Source: CAZYFH01 sp965249175
Lineage (GTDB): Bacteria > Acidobacteriota > Vicinamibacteria > Vicinamibacterales > UBA8438
Assembly (NCBI GenBank): GCA_965249175.1
Contig: OZ252227.1
Span: forward strand, 3,658,001-3,722,000
Direction: 5' to 3'
Length of the DNA stretch: 64,000 nt
Below are positions 50,100-57,935 of this stretch, in pieces (position 1 is the stretch's first letter; each line of letters opens with the position of its first letter). The notes beneath the pieces were generated by a model. The model saw only the letters and a list, made by a program, of their open reading frames with translations, was not told the DNA's origin and ran no database searches. The position numbers were made by a program, and so were the translations under genes.

Positions 50100-51119
50100 T
50101 CACCTTTCGTTCTCCACGGCGGCAGGTGTCAGCGACGCCAGACCGGCGCCAAGATCCGCGATGACGTTCTGTGTCGCAAACCGGTGCGCGAGCGCGATGG
50201 CGTTGCGCACGGCTTTGGCCGATGACCGTCCATGCCCGACAATGGCCAGCCCCGCCACGCCGAGGAGGGGCGCCCCCCCGTATTCCGAATAGTCGACGCG
50301 GCGACGGAAGCGCCGGAACGCGCGACGGGACAGCAGATACCCAAATCGAGTCGTGAACGTCCGCCGCAGCTCCGCGCGCAGCAGATCCTCGACCACCTCC
50401 ACGAGACCCTCGCTGATCTTCAGGGCAACGTTGCCGGTAAAGCCATCGCATACGATGACATCCGCCCGACCGCCATAGACTTCCCTAGCTTCGATGTTGC
50501 CGATGAAGTTCACACCGCAGGCCCGCAGCCGTTGATGCGCATCCCGAGTCAGGTCGTTTCCCTTCGTGGCCTCTTCTCCCGTTGACAAGAGCCCGACACG
50601 TGGCGAAGCAACGCTGAGTGCGGTACGCGCATAGACGGTGCCCATTGCCGCGAACTGCACGAGATGATGCGCCCGGCAGTCGACAGTCGCTCCCGCATCG
50701 AGCAGCACGGCGTCTCGATGCAGCGTAGGAATGGTCGTAGCCAACGCCGGCCTGTCGACGCCCGGCAGCATGCCGAACGCAGCGTGGGCCGACATCACGG
50801 TGGCACCGGTGTTCCCAGCGCTGAAAAACGCCACGGCGTCCCCGGCGGCGACTGTTTCGGCCGCCACCCGTACCGACGCGCGCGGTTTCCGGCGCAGCGC
50901 AGCGGCGGGCGCCGCATCCATGTCCACGACGTCGGGCGCGTGAATCGTGCGAAGGTCAACGCCGGTGGCGCCGCCGTGGCGCTTGAGCTCGCTTTCGATC
51001 TGATCGCGCGGCCCGACCAGCGTGAGCCCGCATCCCAGATGTCGCGCGGCAACCAGCGCCCCCGCGACGATGTGCGTCGGCGCGTGGTCACCACCAGCCG
51101 CGTCAACGGCAATGTGCAT
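50100..51119 (-). CDS. plsX: Phosphate acyltransferase PlsX
   Basis: Converts acyl-ACP to acyl-phosphate for phospholipid synthesis. ATG at 51119 gives 339 residues beginning MHIAVDAAGGDHAPTHIVAG. Further motifs ASVRVAAETVAAGDAVAFFS, AGNTGATVMSAH, GEEATKGNDLTRDAHQRL, GNIEAREVYGGRADVIVCDG and GFTGNVALKISEGL. 28 bp after rpmF. Confidence 0.97.
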   Translation of the reverse strand: MHIAVDAAGGDHAPTHIVAGALVAARHLGCGLTLVGPRDQIESELKRHGGATGVDLRTIHAPDVVDMDAAPAAALRRKPRASVRVAAETVAAGDAVAFFSAGNTGATVMSAHAAFGMLPGVDRPALATTIPTLHRDAVLLDAGATVDCRAHHLVQFAAMGTVYARTALSVASPRVGLLSTGEEATKGNDLTRDAHQRLRACGVNFIGNIEAREVYGGRADVIVCDGFTGNVALKISEGLVEVVEDLLRAELRRTFTTRFGYLLSRRAFRRFRRRVDYSEYGGAPLLGVAGLAIVGHGRSSAKAVRNAIALAHRFATQNVIADLGAGLASLTPAAVENER

Positions 51120-51147
51120 CGGCTGGGCATCCCCGACCGAGCGGGGC

Positions 51148-51330
51148 TCACGCGTCCTTGACGGGCTTGACCGGCCGGCCTCTGTAGTACCCGCAGTGCG
51201 GGCACACCACATGCGGCGGCTTTGGCTCGTGACAATGTGGACACTCGCCCGTCGCGGTCGCCGTGATCGCATCGTGCGCGCGTCGCTTCGCCGTGCGCGC
51301 CTTGGAGTGCCGCCGTTTCGGATTGGGCAT
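51148..51330 (-). CDS. rpmF: 50S ribosomal protein L32
   Basis: 60 residues from the ATG at 51330. MPNPKRRHSKARTAKRRAHD is the L32 start. Zinc form with CPHC and CPHC pairs (GECPHCHEPKPPHVVCPHCG). Between yceD and plsX as in many bacteria. Confidence 0.97.
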   Translation of the reverse strand: MPNPKRRHSKARTAKRRAHDAITATATGECPHCHEPKPPHVVCPHCGYYRGRPVKPVKDA

Positions 51331-51335
51331 CTCGA

Positions 51336-51929
51336 TCAGTCCTTTCGCGCGTGCCCCGGCTCGCCGCGCACCATCGACCGTAGGGCCGCGAGACGCGGAT
51401 CCCGCCACACAGTCTCGCAGCTGCACTGGTCCGTGTTCCGATTGATGCCGCACACGGAGCACAGCCCCCGACACGCCTCATCGCAGAGCGGCTTCATTGG
51501 CGCCGCGAGTTGCAGTTGCTCGCGAACGAGATGTCCGAGGTCGATCTCATCGTCTCGGTAGAACGCCGTCGAGAGATCGTCATCGCAGATCTCCACGTCG
51601 CCGTCGCCGATGTTCGCGCGCTGGGGCAGATAGCGCAGGTCCACCTCGAAGTCGACCGGTCGGTCGAATGCCTCGAGACACCGCCCGCACGCCAACCGCA
51701 TGGCTGTCGTGACATGGCCCCGGAGCCGCAGTATCTCGCCGTCCATGTCAATGACCAGCTTCACGATCACTGCCGTGGCGACTGCATAGCCGTCACCCGG
51801 CCCCGTCTCGAATGTCGAGGGTGGATATGAGCGCTCCACGCGGTCTTGGGCCCCGCGCAGCGCACGGGTGTCCAGAACCAGGGACTGGCTCAGGTCGGAG
51901 TGCCCCGTCTCAGCCATCTCCACGACCAT
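51336..51929 (-). CDS. yceD: DUF177/YceD family protein
   Basis: 197 residues from the ATG at 51929 (TAGGG upstream); ATG 51917 is an alternative. DUF177 is linked to 23S rRNA processing and co-occurs with rpmF. The central LRLRGHVTTAMRLACGRCLE and the C-terminal Cys cluster (CDEACRGLCSVCGINRNTDQ, then CSC) are family features. First gene of the yceD-rpmF-plsX-fabDG-acpP-fabF operon. Confidence 0.9.
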   Translation of the reverse strand: MVVEMAETGHSDLSQSLVLDTRALRGAQDRVERSYPPSTFETGPGDGYAVATAVIVKLVIDMDGEILRLRGHVTTAMRLACGRCLEAFDRPVDFEVDLRYLPQRANIGDGDVEICDDDLSTAFYRDDEIDLGHLVREQLQLAAPMKPLCDEACRGLCSVCGINRNTDQCSCETVWRDPRLAALRSMVRGEPGHARKD

Positions 51930-51943
51930 TCGACGAACCCTAT

Positions 51944-51949
51944 ACTATA
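51944..51949 (-). promoter_or_regulatory. Candidate -10 box of the yceD-fab operon
   Basis: TATAGT on the minus strand, 15 bases before the 51929 ATG, in the AT-rich 15-bp gap after dgt. No clear -35. A promoter here would allow the fatty-acid operon to be expressed apart from dgt. Confidence 0.4.
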
Positions 51950-53024
51950 GCACGCGTGAACGGACCTGCTCGCCCCACGGGCGCGGGACGAACAGCTCCT
52001 CGAAGAGGCTGATCGCGAAGCGATCGGTCATGCCCGCCAGGAAGTCGCGCGCGGCAACGTCGAGACCATCGCGTTGGAGCGTGCGCCCATCGAGGAATCG
52101 CGCGGGCTCATCGCGCACCTTCTCCCAGAGCCCGGCAAGAATGCCGTACGCCTTCTTGAACTCGGCGGTGGCCACGTCGTTCTCGTAGACCGCGGTGAAC
52201 AGAAACGCGCGCAGGTCGAGCGTCGCCTGTAACACCTCCGTGCTCATTCCGATCTCGGGCGAATCGGCCCGGTCGAGAGTCCGCTCTACGACGTCCGCGA
52301 CCATGCACCCGATCCTCGCCGATGAAGACGACCCGAGCACACCGATCGTGTCCCGAGGCAGATCATCGGCACCGAGCACCCCGGCGCGGATGGCGTCGTC
52401 GATGTCGTGGTTCACGTAGGCAATGATGTCTGCGACACGCGCGACCTGCCCTTCCAGCGTCGCGGCGCGGTTCTCGAGGTCCGCCCCGACTGGGGCGCCT
52501 TGTTTGCCCTTCGAGTGCTTGGCGATGCCGTCGCGTACCTCCCAGCACAGGTTGAGACCGGCGCCGTCCTGCTCGAGCACGTCGACGATGCGCAGGCTCT
52601 GTTCATAGTGGTTGAACCCGCCGGGAATGAGCTGTTTCAGCACGCGCTCGCCAGCGTGCCCGAACGGCGTATGCCCGAGGTCATGCCCGAGTGCGATGGC
52701 CTCAGTGAGCTCTTCGTTGAGCCGGAGCACCTTCGCGATCGTGCGCGCGATCTGCGACACCTCGAGCGTGTGGGTGAGTCGCGTGCGATAGTGATCGCCG
52801 GCCGGCGCGAGAAATACTTGGGTCTTGTGCTTGAGCCGGCGGAAGGCCTTCGAATGCACAATCCGGTCGCGGTCGCGTTGGAACGCGGGTCGAATCGGGT
52901 CGTCTGGCTCGGGACGGAGACGACCCCGGCTGGCGCTGCTCCGCGCCGCCCACGGAGCCAGCGTGTCCTGCTCGCGGGCCTCCAGTTGGGCGCGCAGCGC
53001 GCCCGCCATCGCTCGGTCGGGCAT
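51945..53024 (-). CDS. dgt: Deoxyguanosinetriphosphate triphosphohydrolase-like protein
   Basis: HD-domain dNTPase releasing triphosphate. 359 residues. RPAFQRDRDRIVHSKAFRRL; KTQVFLAPAGDHYRTRLTHT (His), ALGHDLGHTPFGHAGERVL (HD core), ADIIAYVNHDIDDAIRAGVL (final Asp). A dNTP-balance role; the second HD-based class (dGTPase type 2) is possible. hfq lies upstream, separated by a hairpin. Confidence 0.95.
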   Translation of the reverse strand: MPDRAMAGALRAQLEAREQDTLAPWAARSSASRGRLRPEPDDPIRPAFQRDRDRIVHSKAFRRLKHKTQVFLAPAGDHYRTRLTHTLEVSQIARTIAKVLRLNEELTEAIALGHDLGHTPFGHAGERVLKQLIPGGFNHYEQSLRIVDVLEQDGAGLNLCWEVRDGIAKHSKGKQGAPVGADLENRAATLEGQVARVADIIAYVNHDIDDAIRAGVLGADDLPRDTIGVLGSSSSARIGCMVADVVERTLDRADSPEIGMSTEVLQATLDLRAFLFTAVYENDVATAEFKKAYGILAGLWEKVRDEPARFLDGRTLQRDGLDVAARDFLAGMTDRFAISLFEELFVPRPWGEQVRSRVL

Positions 53025-53033
53025 TAATCAGAT

Positions 53034-53046
53034 GGGGCTGCGCCCC
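53034..53046. repeat. Short GGGGC hairpin between hfq and dgt
   Basis: GGGGC-TGC-GCCCC makes a five-bp stem 10 bases upstream of the dgt ATG and 14 bases after the hfq stop. It resembles the carB and ubiE hairpins but lacks their TCTAAA flank, so it is at best a distant copy. Confidence 0.4.
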
Positions 53047-53059
53047 CAGCCGTGCGCGC

Positions 53060-53341
53060 CTAGGACGACGCCCCCGACGCACCAATGGTGAACGGTCGGA
53101 TCGACGCGATCGCGTGCTTGAACAGCATCGAGTCCGTGCCATCGTGCTCGACCAGCACGGCGAACCTGTCGAAGCTCTTGATGCGACCGTCGACTTCGGT
53201 GCCATCCATGAGACGAATGGCGACGCGTAGGCGCTCGCGTCGCGCTCCATTCAAAAAGGTGTCCTGCAGATTGGGACCCACCGCCGCCTGTTGTCCGCGG
53301 TCACCTGCACCAGGAGCCGACGCGGTGTCGCGGGTCGACAT
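53060..53341 (-). CDS. hfq: RNA chaperone Hfq
   Basis: ATG at 53341 gives 93 residues. Sm1 part NLQDTFLNGARRERLRVAIR and LMDGTEVDGRIKSFDRFAVL; Sm2 MLFKHAIASIRP (cf. YKHAIST). Forms hexameric rings for sRNA-mRNA pairing. It has a short disordered N-terminal extension of about 25 residues. Its start overlaps the miaA stop by one base (TGATG): the miaA-hfq pairing is widespread. Confidence 0.93.
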   Translation of the reverse strand: MSTRDTASAPGAGDRGQQAAVGPNLQDTFLNGARRERLRVAIRLMDGTEVDGRIKSFDRFAVLVEHDGTDSMLFKHAIASIRPFTIGASGASS

Positions 53342-54300
53342 CAGGTAGGAACGTCTCCAAGCGCCCCGAGCACGGTAGTCATTGCGTCGCGATGCTCCCC
53401 CGGCAGCTGAATCCACCGTAGGTTAGGCTCTTTACGGAACCAGATCAACTGACGGCGCGCGTACCGCAGGTTCTCCCGCACGATGAGCTCGCGTGTCTCG
53501 CGCTCGGTGCGCAGACCCCGGAGGTGCTCGAGGGCTTGTCGGTAGACGAGCCCGCCGAACGGATGCGCGTCCTCCCCCACCCCCGTGGACAGCGTGCGCC
53601 GGATCTCGTCCAGGAGTCCATCAGCGAACTGGCGGTCGACGCGATCGGCGACCCGTTGTGCGAGGTCGGCTGGCGACACCCGCAGACCGAACGCCACCAC
53701 CAGGTAGTCGTCGAGCGGCGAGCGCGTGTCGGCGAAGTGATCTGTCAGCGGCCGTCCGGTGAGCATGAACACCTCGAGCGCGCGAACCAGACGCTTCTCG
53801 TCACGCGGCGATATCCGCTCGGCTGACGCCGGGTCGACCCGGGCGACCATCCGATGCAGACAGCCGGCGCCCCGTTTCTGCGCGACCCGCGCAAGACGCG
53901 TGCGCAGTACGTCGTTGCGGCCCGGACCCGGAAAGAGCCCTCGCGTGAGCGCCCGATAGTACAGCCCAGTCCCACCCACGAGGATCGGAAGGCGCCCGCG
54001 GTCTGTGATGTCACGAATGGCCGCCGCCGCTGCCTGCACGAAGCGCGCTGCGGAATACCGTTCGGTCGGCTCCGCCACGTCGACCAGGTGGTGCGGGATT
54101 CCGCCGCGCCGTCCTGGCGGCGTTTTATCGGTGCCGATATCGAAACCGCGGTAGACCGCCGTCGAATCGCAGCTCACAATCTCGCCGTTTCGACGCTGGG
54201 CCAGCGCCAAGCCGAGTGCGCTCTTTCCGGTCGCGGTCGGGCCGAGAATCGCCACGAAGCGAGGGCGGGTGGCTTCGGTCGTCACACCTGACGGCACCAT
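53341..54300 (-). CDS. miaA: tRNA dimethylallyltransferase
   Basis: Adds dimethylallyl to A37 of tRNAs reading UNN codons. ATG at 54300 gives 319 residues. P-loop LGPTATGKSALGLALAQRRN; SCDSTAVYRGFDIGTDK; GIPHHLVDVAEP; LPILVGGTGLYYRALTRGL; C-terminal ENLRYARRQLIWFRKEP (RQxTWFR). hfq follows. Confidence 0.96.
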   Translation of the reverse strand: MVPSGVTTEATRPRFVAILGPTATGKSALGLALAQRRNGEIVSCDSTAVYRGFDIGTDKTPPGRRGGIPHHLVDVAEPTERYSAARFVQAAAAAIRDITDRGRLPILVGGTGLYYRALTRGLFPGPGRNDVLRTRLARVAQKRGAGCLHRMVARVDPASAERISPRDEKRLVRALEVFMLTGRPLTDHFADTRSPLDDYLVVAFGLRVSPADLAQRVADRVDRQFADGLLDEIRRTLSTGVGEDAHPFGGLVYRQALEHLRGLRTERETRELIVRENLRYARRQLIWFRKEPNLRWIQLPGEHRDAMTTVLGALGDVPT

Positions 54301-54377
54301 CGGAGCACCACGAGCAGAGTCAGCGCGCCCAGCAGGATGAGCCATCCAAGCCGCTGCGCGCGTGTCGGGAGCTGCAT
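54282..54377 (-). CDS. Possible 31-residue single-membrane-span protein
   Basis: ATG at 54377, TGA at 54282, overlapping the miaA start by 19 bases in another frame. Sequence MQLPTRAQRLGWLILLGALT followed by LLVVLRWCRQV looks like a short membrane span with positive ends. There is no clear ribosome-binding site and no family. Confidence 0.3.
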   Translation of the reverse strand: MQLPTRAQRLGWLILLGALTLLVVLRWCRQV

Positions 54378-54439
54378 TGAGCGGACCGGGGCCGTCACTC
54401 GCCACGAGACGTCGCGCCGTCAGCCGCCCGAGCTCGCGG

Positions 54440-55552
54440 CTACGCGGGCGGTGACTCGTTGAAGTAGAACGTCACCGTGAAGAACGCCTGGTCGTCGGGA
54501 TACTCGGGCGGTAGTGGCTGGGCCGGGTTCGTGGACTGAAGCGCGTTGAACGCGGAGTTGGTAAATGCACCGACCGCGGACGGCCGCGAGACGGTGAGGT
54601 CGGTCAGGGTGCCGTCCCTGTGGACGTAGAACGTCAGCACGACGTTGCCATGCATGCTGAACGCGGCGTACGGGATGAACCAGTTCCGGCGAATCTTCGC
54701 AATGAACCGGCGCACCCACGGGCCGAACTCGACCCCCTTTGTGTCGAACTGAATCCAGGGGCCGAACTGGTCGGTACTCCCGCGCAGGTTGCCGAAACTC
54801 TCGCGCCTGACGTATTGCTCGAGGTTTTCCATCGCCCGTCCGAGCAGGCCGTCGGCCTTGGCGTCGGCGTCCGACCGTGGATCGGGATCCTCGGGCCCCC
54901 CGCCCTGGCGCGGTACGACCAGCGACCCCTCGGTCTCCAGCGCTTCCGCGGTTCGCTCTTCCGGCTCGGGGCGCTCACCCGGTCCCGGATCGTCCGCGCT
55001 CTCCGTCGGTGGCCGATCGGCGAGAGCGTCGAGCAGCTCGTCCACCGCCGGTTCCGGGTCCGGCACATCGGCCGGGTCGGGTGAGGTGGCGTCGGCCGGA
55101 ACCCCGATGCGCGGGGTTTCGTCGAGCCCGGCATCGGGGTCGTCCGCTTCAGCGAAGGTCGAGGAGTTCCCGACCGCGTTCGGCAGGCTGTTCAGCGGAT
55201 CGTCGGACGACAACGCCGACTGCGCCCGCCGATCCGTATCCGAGAGCGGGGCATCCAACCGCGGCGGGTTCGGTGTCTCGAGATCGACGCGTGGCTGGAC
55301 GAAGACGAACTGGCGGTCCGTATCGGCCTCCCGCTGCAGGGCGGCCAACGCTGCCTGCTCCTCGGCCAACTCCGCCAACCGCTCGGCCCGTCTGGCTTCG
55401 GCATCGCGGACGAACGACATCTGCGGCACGAAGACTACCGCCAGCACGACGAGGACGTGGGCAAAGACCGACAGCAGCGCCTGCTCGCGCCATGACATCG
55501 CCGCCTCGACCGTCGGCGTTTCGAAACGGCGGTCGTCCAAGTCGAAGTACAT
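54440..55552 (-). CDS. TonB-like energy-transducing protein
   Basis: 370 residues. One membrane helix (WREQALLSVFAHVLVVLAVV), a coiled coil (AEARRAERLAELAEEQAALA), a long proline- and acid-rich periplasmic linker, and a C-terminal TonB-type domain with GNVVLTFYVHRDGTLTDLTV and SAFNALQSTNPAQPLPPEYP. It probably couples an inner-membrane motor to outer-membrane transport; no ExbBD or receptor gene lies nearby. Start ATG at 55552. Confidence 0.75.
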   Translation of the reverse strand: MYFDLDDRRFETPTVEAAMSWREQALLSVFAHVLVVLAVVFVPQMSFVRDAEARRAERLAELAEEQAALAALQREADTDRQFVFVQPRVDLETPNPPRLDAPLSDTDRRAQSALSSDDPLNSLPNAVGNSSTFAEADDPDAGLDETPRIGVPADATSPDPADVPDPEPAVDELLDALADRPPTESADDPGPGERPEPEERTAEALETEGSLVVPRQGGGPEDPDPRSDADAKADGLLGRAMENLEQYVRRESFGNLRGSTDQFGPWIQFDTKGVEFGPWVRRFIAKIRRNWFIPYAAFSMHGNVVLTFYVHRDGTLTDLTVSRPSAVGAFTNSAFNALQSTNPAQPLPPEYPDDQAFFTVTFYFNESPPA

Positions 55553-55585
55553 GAGCCACTTAGTTCGGGTGCGGGTTCCGCTCTG

Positions 55586-55594
55586 AGTATACCA
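55586..55594 (-). promoter_or_regulatory. Extended -10 promoter of the TonB-like gene
   Basis: Minus strand TGGTATACT (TGn-TATACT) 33 bases before the ATG at 55552, just downstream of the ubiE hairpin. -35 is weak. Confidence 0.5.
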
Positions 55595-55610
55595 GCCAGG
55601 TCTACGGGCT

Positions 55611-55625
55611 CGGGGCGAAGCCCCG
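55611..55625. repeat. Hairpin repeat copy 2, at the end of ubiE
   Basis: CGGGGC-GAA-GCCCCG hairpin immediately after the ubiE stop. With GGGCTC on one side and TCTAAA on the other it matches the element after carB (13891-13920). Could serve as a terminator between ubiE and the next promoter at 55586. Confidence 0.6.
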
Positions 55626-55626
55626 T

Positions 55627-56340
55627 CTAAACCTGAGCCCGGCGAGCCTCATAGAGATAGACAATACCGAGTTGCAGCGGGACCGCCCGGATCGCGACGA
55701 ACCCGGCAGCGCGGAGCAGCGTGCACAGCGCGTCTCGTCCGCCGAACTCGCCGACGGACGCCGGAAGATAGGCATAGGCGCTATCGTGACCGGAGATCGC
55801 CGCACCCAATCGCGGCAACACGCGCTGGAAGTACCACGCATACACTGACCTGAGTACCGGGACGTTCGGCGTGCCGAACTCGAGAATCGCGACTCGACCG
55901 CCGGGCCGGATGAGGCGGTGCATCTCGTCCAGCGCGCGCCGCGGGTCCTCGACGTTGCGGATGCCAAACGCGACCGTCGCACAGTGCGCGGACTCGCTGC
56001 CCACGGGCACGCGGGTGGCGTCGCCTCGCACGAGACACACGCGCCCCGCCAGCCCACGAGCGGCAATCTTGGCCTGGCCGCGGCGCAGCATCTCTCCCGC
56101 GAAGTCGACCCCCACGACCTGGGACGCGCCGGCAGATCCGCGCGTCAGCGCAATGGCCAGATCGGCGGTGCCGGTGCACAGGTCGACCACCAGCTCCCCC
56201 CCCCGCAAACCCAGCGATCGGACGGCGCGCGCGCGCCATCGACGGTCAAGGCCGGCGCTCAAGATGTGGTTGAGGACATCGTAGCGTCGGGCGATTCCGT
56301 CGAACATGCCCGCGATGCGGTGGGGCGTCTTGTCAACCAA
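55627..56340 (-). CDS. ubiE: Demethylmenaquinone methyltransferase UbiE/MenG
   Basis: C-methylation of the quinone ring, last step of menaquinone synthesis. TTG at 56340 gives 237 residues. RIAGMFDGIARRYDVLNHIL and RRWRARAVR at the N-terminus; SAM motif LVVDLCTGTADLAIALTRGS; AFGIRNVEDPRRALDEMHRL. C-terminus LGIVYLYEARRAQV. Last gene of the menaquinone cluster. Its stop lies in a repeated hairpin element. Confidence 0.95.
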   Translation of the reverse strand: MVDKTPHRIAGMFDGIARRYDVLNHILSAGLDRRWRARAVRSLGLRGGELVVDLCTGTADLAIALTRGSAGASQVVGVDFAGEMLRRGQAKIAARGLAGRVCLVRGDATRVPVGSESAHCATVAFGIRNVEDPRRALDEMHRLIRPGGRVAILEFGTPNVPVLRSVYAWYFQRVLPRLGAAISGHDSAYAYLPASVGEFGGRDALCTLLRAAGFVAIRAVPLQLGIVYLYEARRAQV

Positions 56341-56382
56341 TGGCGCGGGCGATCGGTGAGTAGACCAGGCTAGTGCACCGCA

Positions 56383-56997
56383 CTAGCCAGTCCAGGAGGG
56401 AAACAGCTGGTGCTGGAACCCGAGCGACGAGAGGATTTTCCCGGCCATGAAGTCCGCGAGATCGTCGAGGGTCTCCGGCCCCTGATAGAAAGCGGGCATC
56501 GCGGGCAGCACGTGCGCGCCCGCCTCCGCGCACAAGACGAGATTCTTCAGCTGCGGCAAACTCATCGGTGTCTCGCGAGGCACGAGCACGAGCAGGCGGC
56601 GCTCCTTGAGCACGACATCCGCCGCGCGCTCGATCAAGTTCCGCGAGAGACCGTGGGCCACCCCTGCGAGGGTCTTCATCGAGCACGGGACGATCGCCAT
56701 CGCGTCGCACCGGTAGCTGCCGCTGGCGATCGAGGCGCCCACATCTTTGTTGCTGTGGATCTCCAGCGTGTCGGCGCGTGCCGCAACGCCGTAGCGCGCG
56801 TGGAGGTAGGTGTCGAGACGGTCGATGGCCGCCTCCGCACCGAGCTCGTCCCGCAGCAGGCGCCGACCGTAGTCGGATACCACGAGCTCGACACGCGCGT
56901 CGGCGGCCAGCAACGCGGCCACGGTACGCACCGCGTAGAGGGCCCCGCTCGCGCCGGTGATCCCGACCGTGATGACGCGCTGGGCGCTACCCGACAT
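56383..56997 (-). CDS. ubiX: UbiX-like flavin prenyltransferase
   Basis: Makes prenyl-FMN for a UbiD-type decarboxylase; in futalosine gene sets such proteins are called MqnM. 204 residues: VGITGASGALYAVRTVAALL, a conserved SGSYRCDAMAIVPCSMKTLA and LVLVPRETPMSLPQLKNLVL. No UbiD gene is in the window. Overlaps ubiA by 11 bases. Confidence 0.93.
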   Translation of the reverse strand: MSGSAQRVITVGITGASGALYAVRTVAALLAADARVELVVSDYGRRLLRDELGAEAAIDRLDTYLHARYGVAARADTLEIHSNKDVGASIASGSYRCDAMAIVPCSMKTLAGVAHGLSRNLIERAADVVLKERRLLVLVPRETPMSLPQLKNLVLCAEAGAHVLPAMPAFYQGPETLDDLADFMAGKILSSLGFQHQLFPSWTG

Positions 56998-57841
56998 AAA
57001 CGGCCGCCACCGTCGTGAGCAGATAGAGAATCCCGACGTATCCGTTCAGGTCGAAGGCCTGTTTCACGCGCGACAAATCGCGTGGGCCAACGAGGGACTG
57101 CTCGTAGGCCAAGAGCAGCCCGACGCCCGCGACACCGGCGAGGTACACCGGTCCAAGCGCCGTGACACCAGCGAGAAGGGCCAACGCCGTCACGGTGACC
57201 AGGTGAAGGGCGCGCGAAATCCAGAGCGACCGCGCGACGCCGTAACGGGCGGGAATCGAGTGGAGGCCGTGGGCTCGGTCGAACGACACGTCTTCACAGG
57301 CGTACAGGATATCGAAGCCCGCGACCCAAGTCCCAGTCGCGATCGCCAGTAGCCACGGCTCCCAACCAGGTCCACCTCCGGCCGCCAGCCATCCGCCAAC
57401 CGGCGCGACGGACAGCGCCAGGCCCAGGAACAGCTGCGTGTAGCTCGTGTAGCGCTTGGCCAGCGAGTACCAGAACACGATGGCGAGCGCGACGGGCGAG
57501 AGCGCGAAGCACAGCGCCCCGAGCGGATAGGTCACGCCGACAAACACCAGCGACGCAACAATGACCACCCCGACCGCCTCGCGCCGAGAGATGCGGCCAC
57601 GCGGGAGCTCCCGGTCGCGTGTCCGCGGGTTCAAGGCATCGAAACGCGCGTCAACCACTCGGTTGAACGCCATGGCCGCGGTGCGCGCGCTCACCATCGC
57701 CGCGAGGATCCAGCCAACGCGCGCCCAGGTCAGCGGCACCACCATCCCGGCAAGCACCGCGCCGGTGAGCGCAAATGGCAGCGCAAACACGGTGTGGCTC
57801 AGCCGGATGAACGACGCGTAGGTGCGGATTCGAGTCAACAT
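56987..57841 (-). CDS. ubiA: UbiA-family prenyltransferase (MqnP-like)
   Basis: Multi-span membrane enzyme attaching a prenyl chain to the aromatic quinone precursor. 284 residues. Asp-rich motif 1 FNRVVDARFDALNPRTRDRE (NxxxDxxxD-like) and motif 2 DILYACEDVSFDRAHGLHSI. About eight hydrophobic helices. Position beside mqn genes argues for MqnP rather than a ubiquinone enzyme (inference). Confidence 0.93.
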   Translation of the reverse strand: MLTRIRTYASFIRLSHTVFALPFALTGAVLAGMVVPLTWARVGWILAAMVSARTAAMAFNRVVDARFDALNPRTRDRELPRGRISRREAVGVVIVASLVFVGVTYPLGALCFALSPVALAIVFWYSLAKRYTSYTQLFLGLALSVAPVGGWLAAGGGPGWEPWLLAIATGTWVAGFDILYACEDVSFDRAHGLHSIPARYGVARSLWISRALHLVTVTALALLAGVTALGPVYLAGVAGVGLLLAYEQSLVGPRDLSRVKQAFDLNGYVGILYLLTTVAAVYVG

Positions 57842-57935
57842 CCCGTGCTAGGTGGTCACCACTATGATGGCGGGCACGGGCTTCTGCCGTCGGCACCCCG
57901 TGTGCCCCGTCCCCTTGGTACCCAGTTTCCGTTTC

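Noticed and set aside
57842..57935. Inverted GGGCAC...GTGCCC sequence in the gap between the deaminase and ubiA genes
   Set aside because: Short arms and a long loop; not enough to call a terminator or element.
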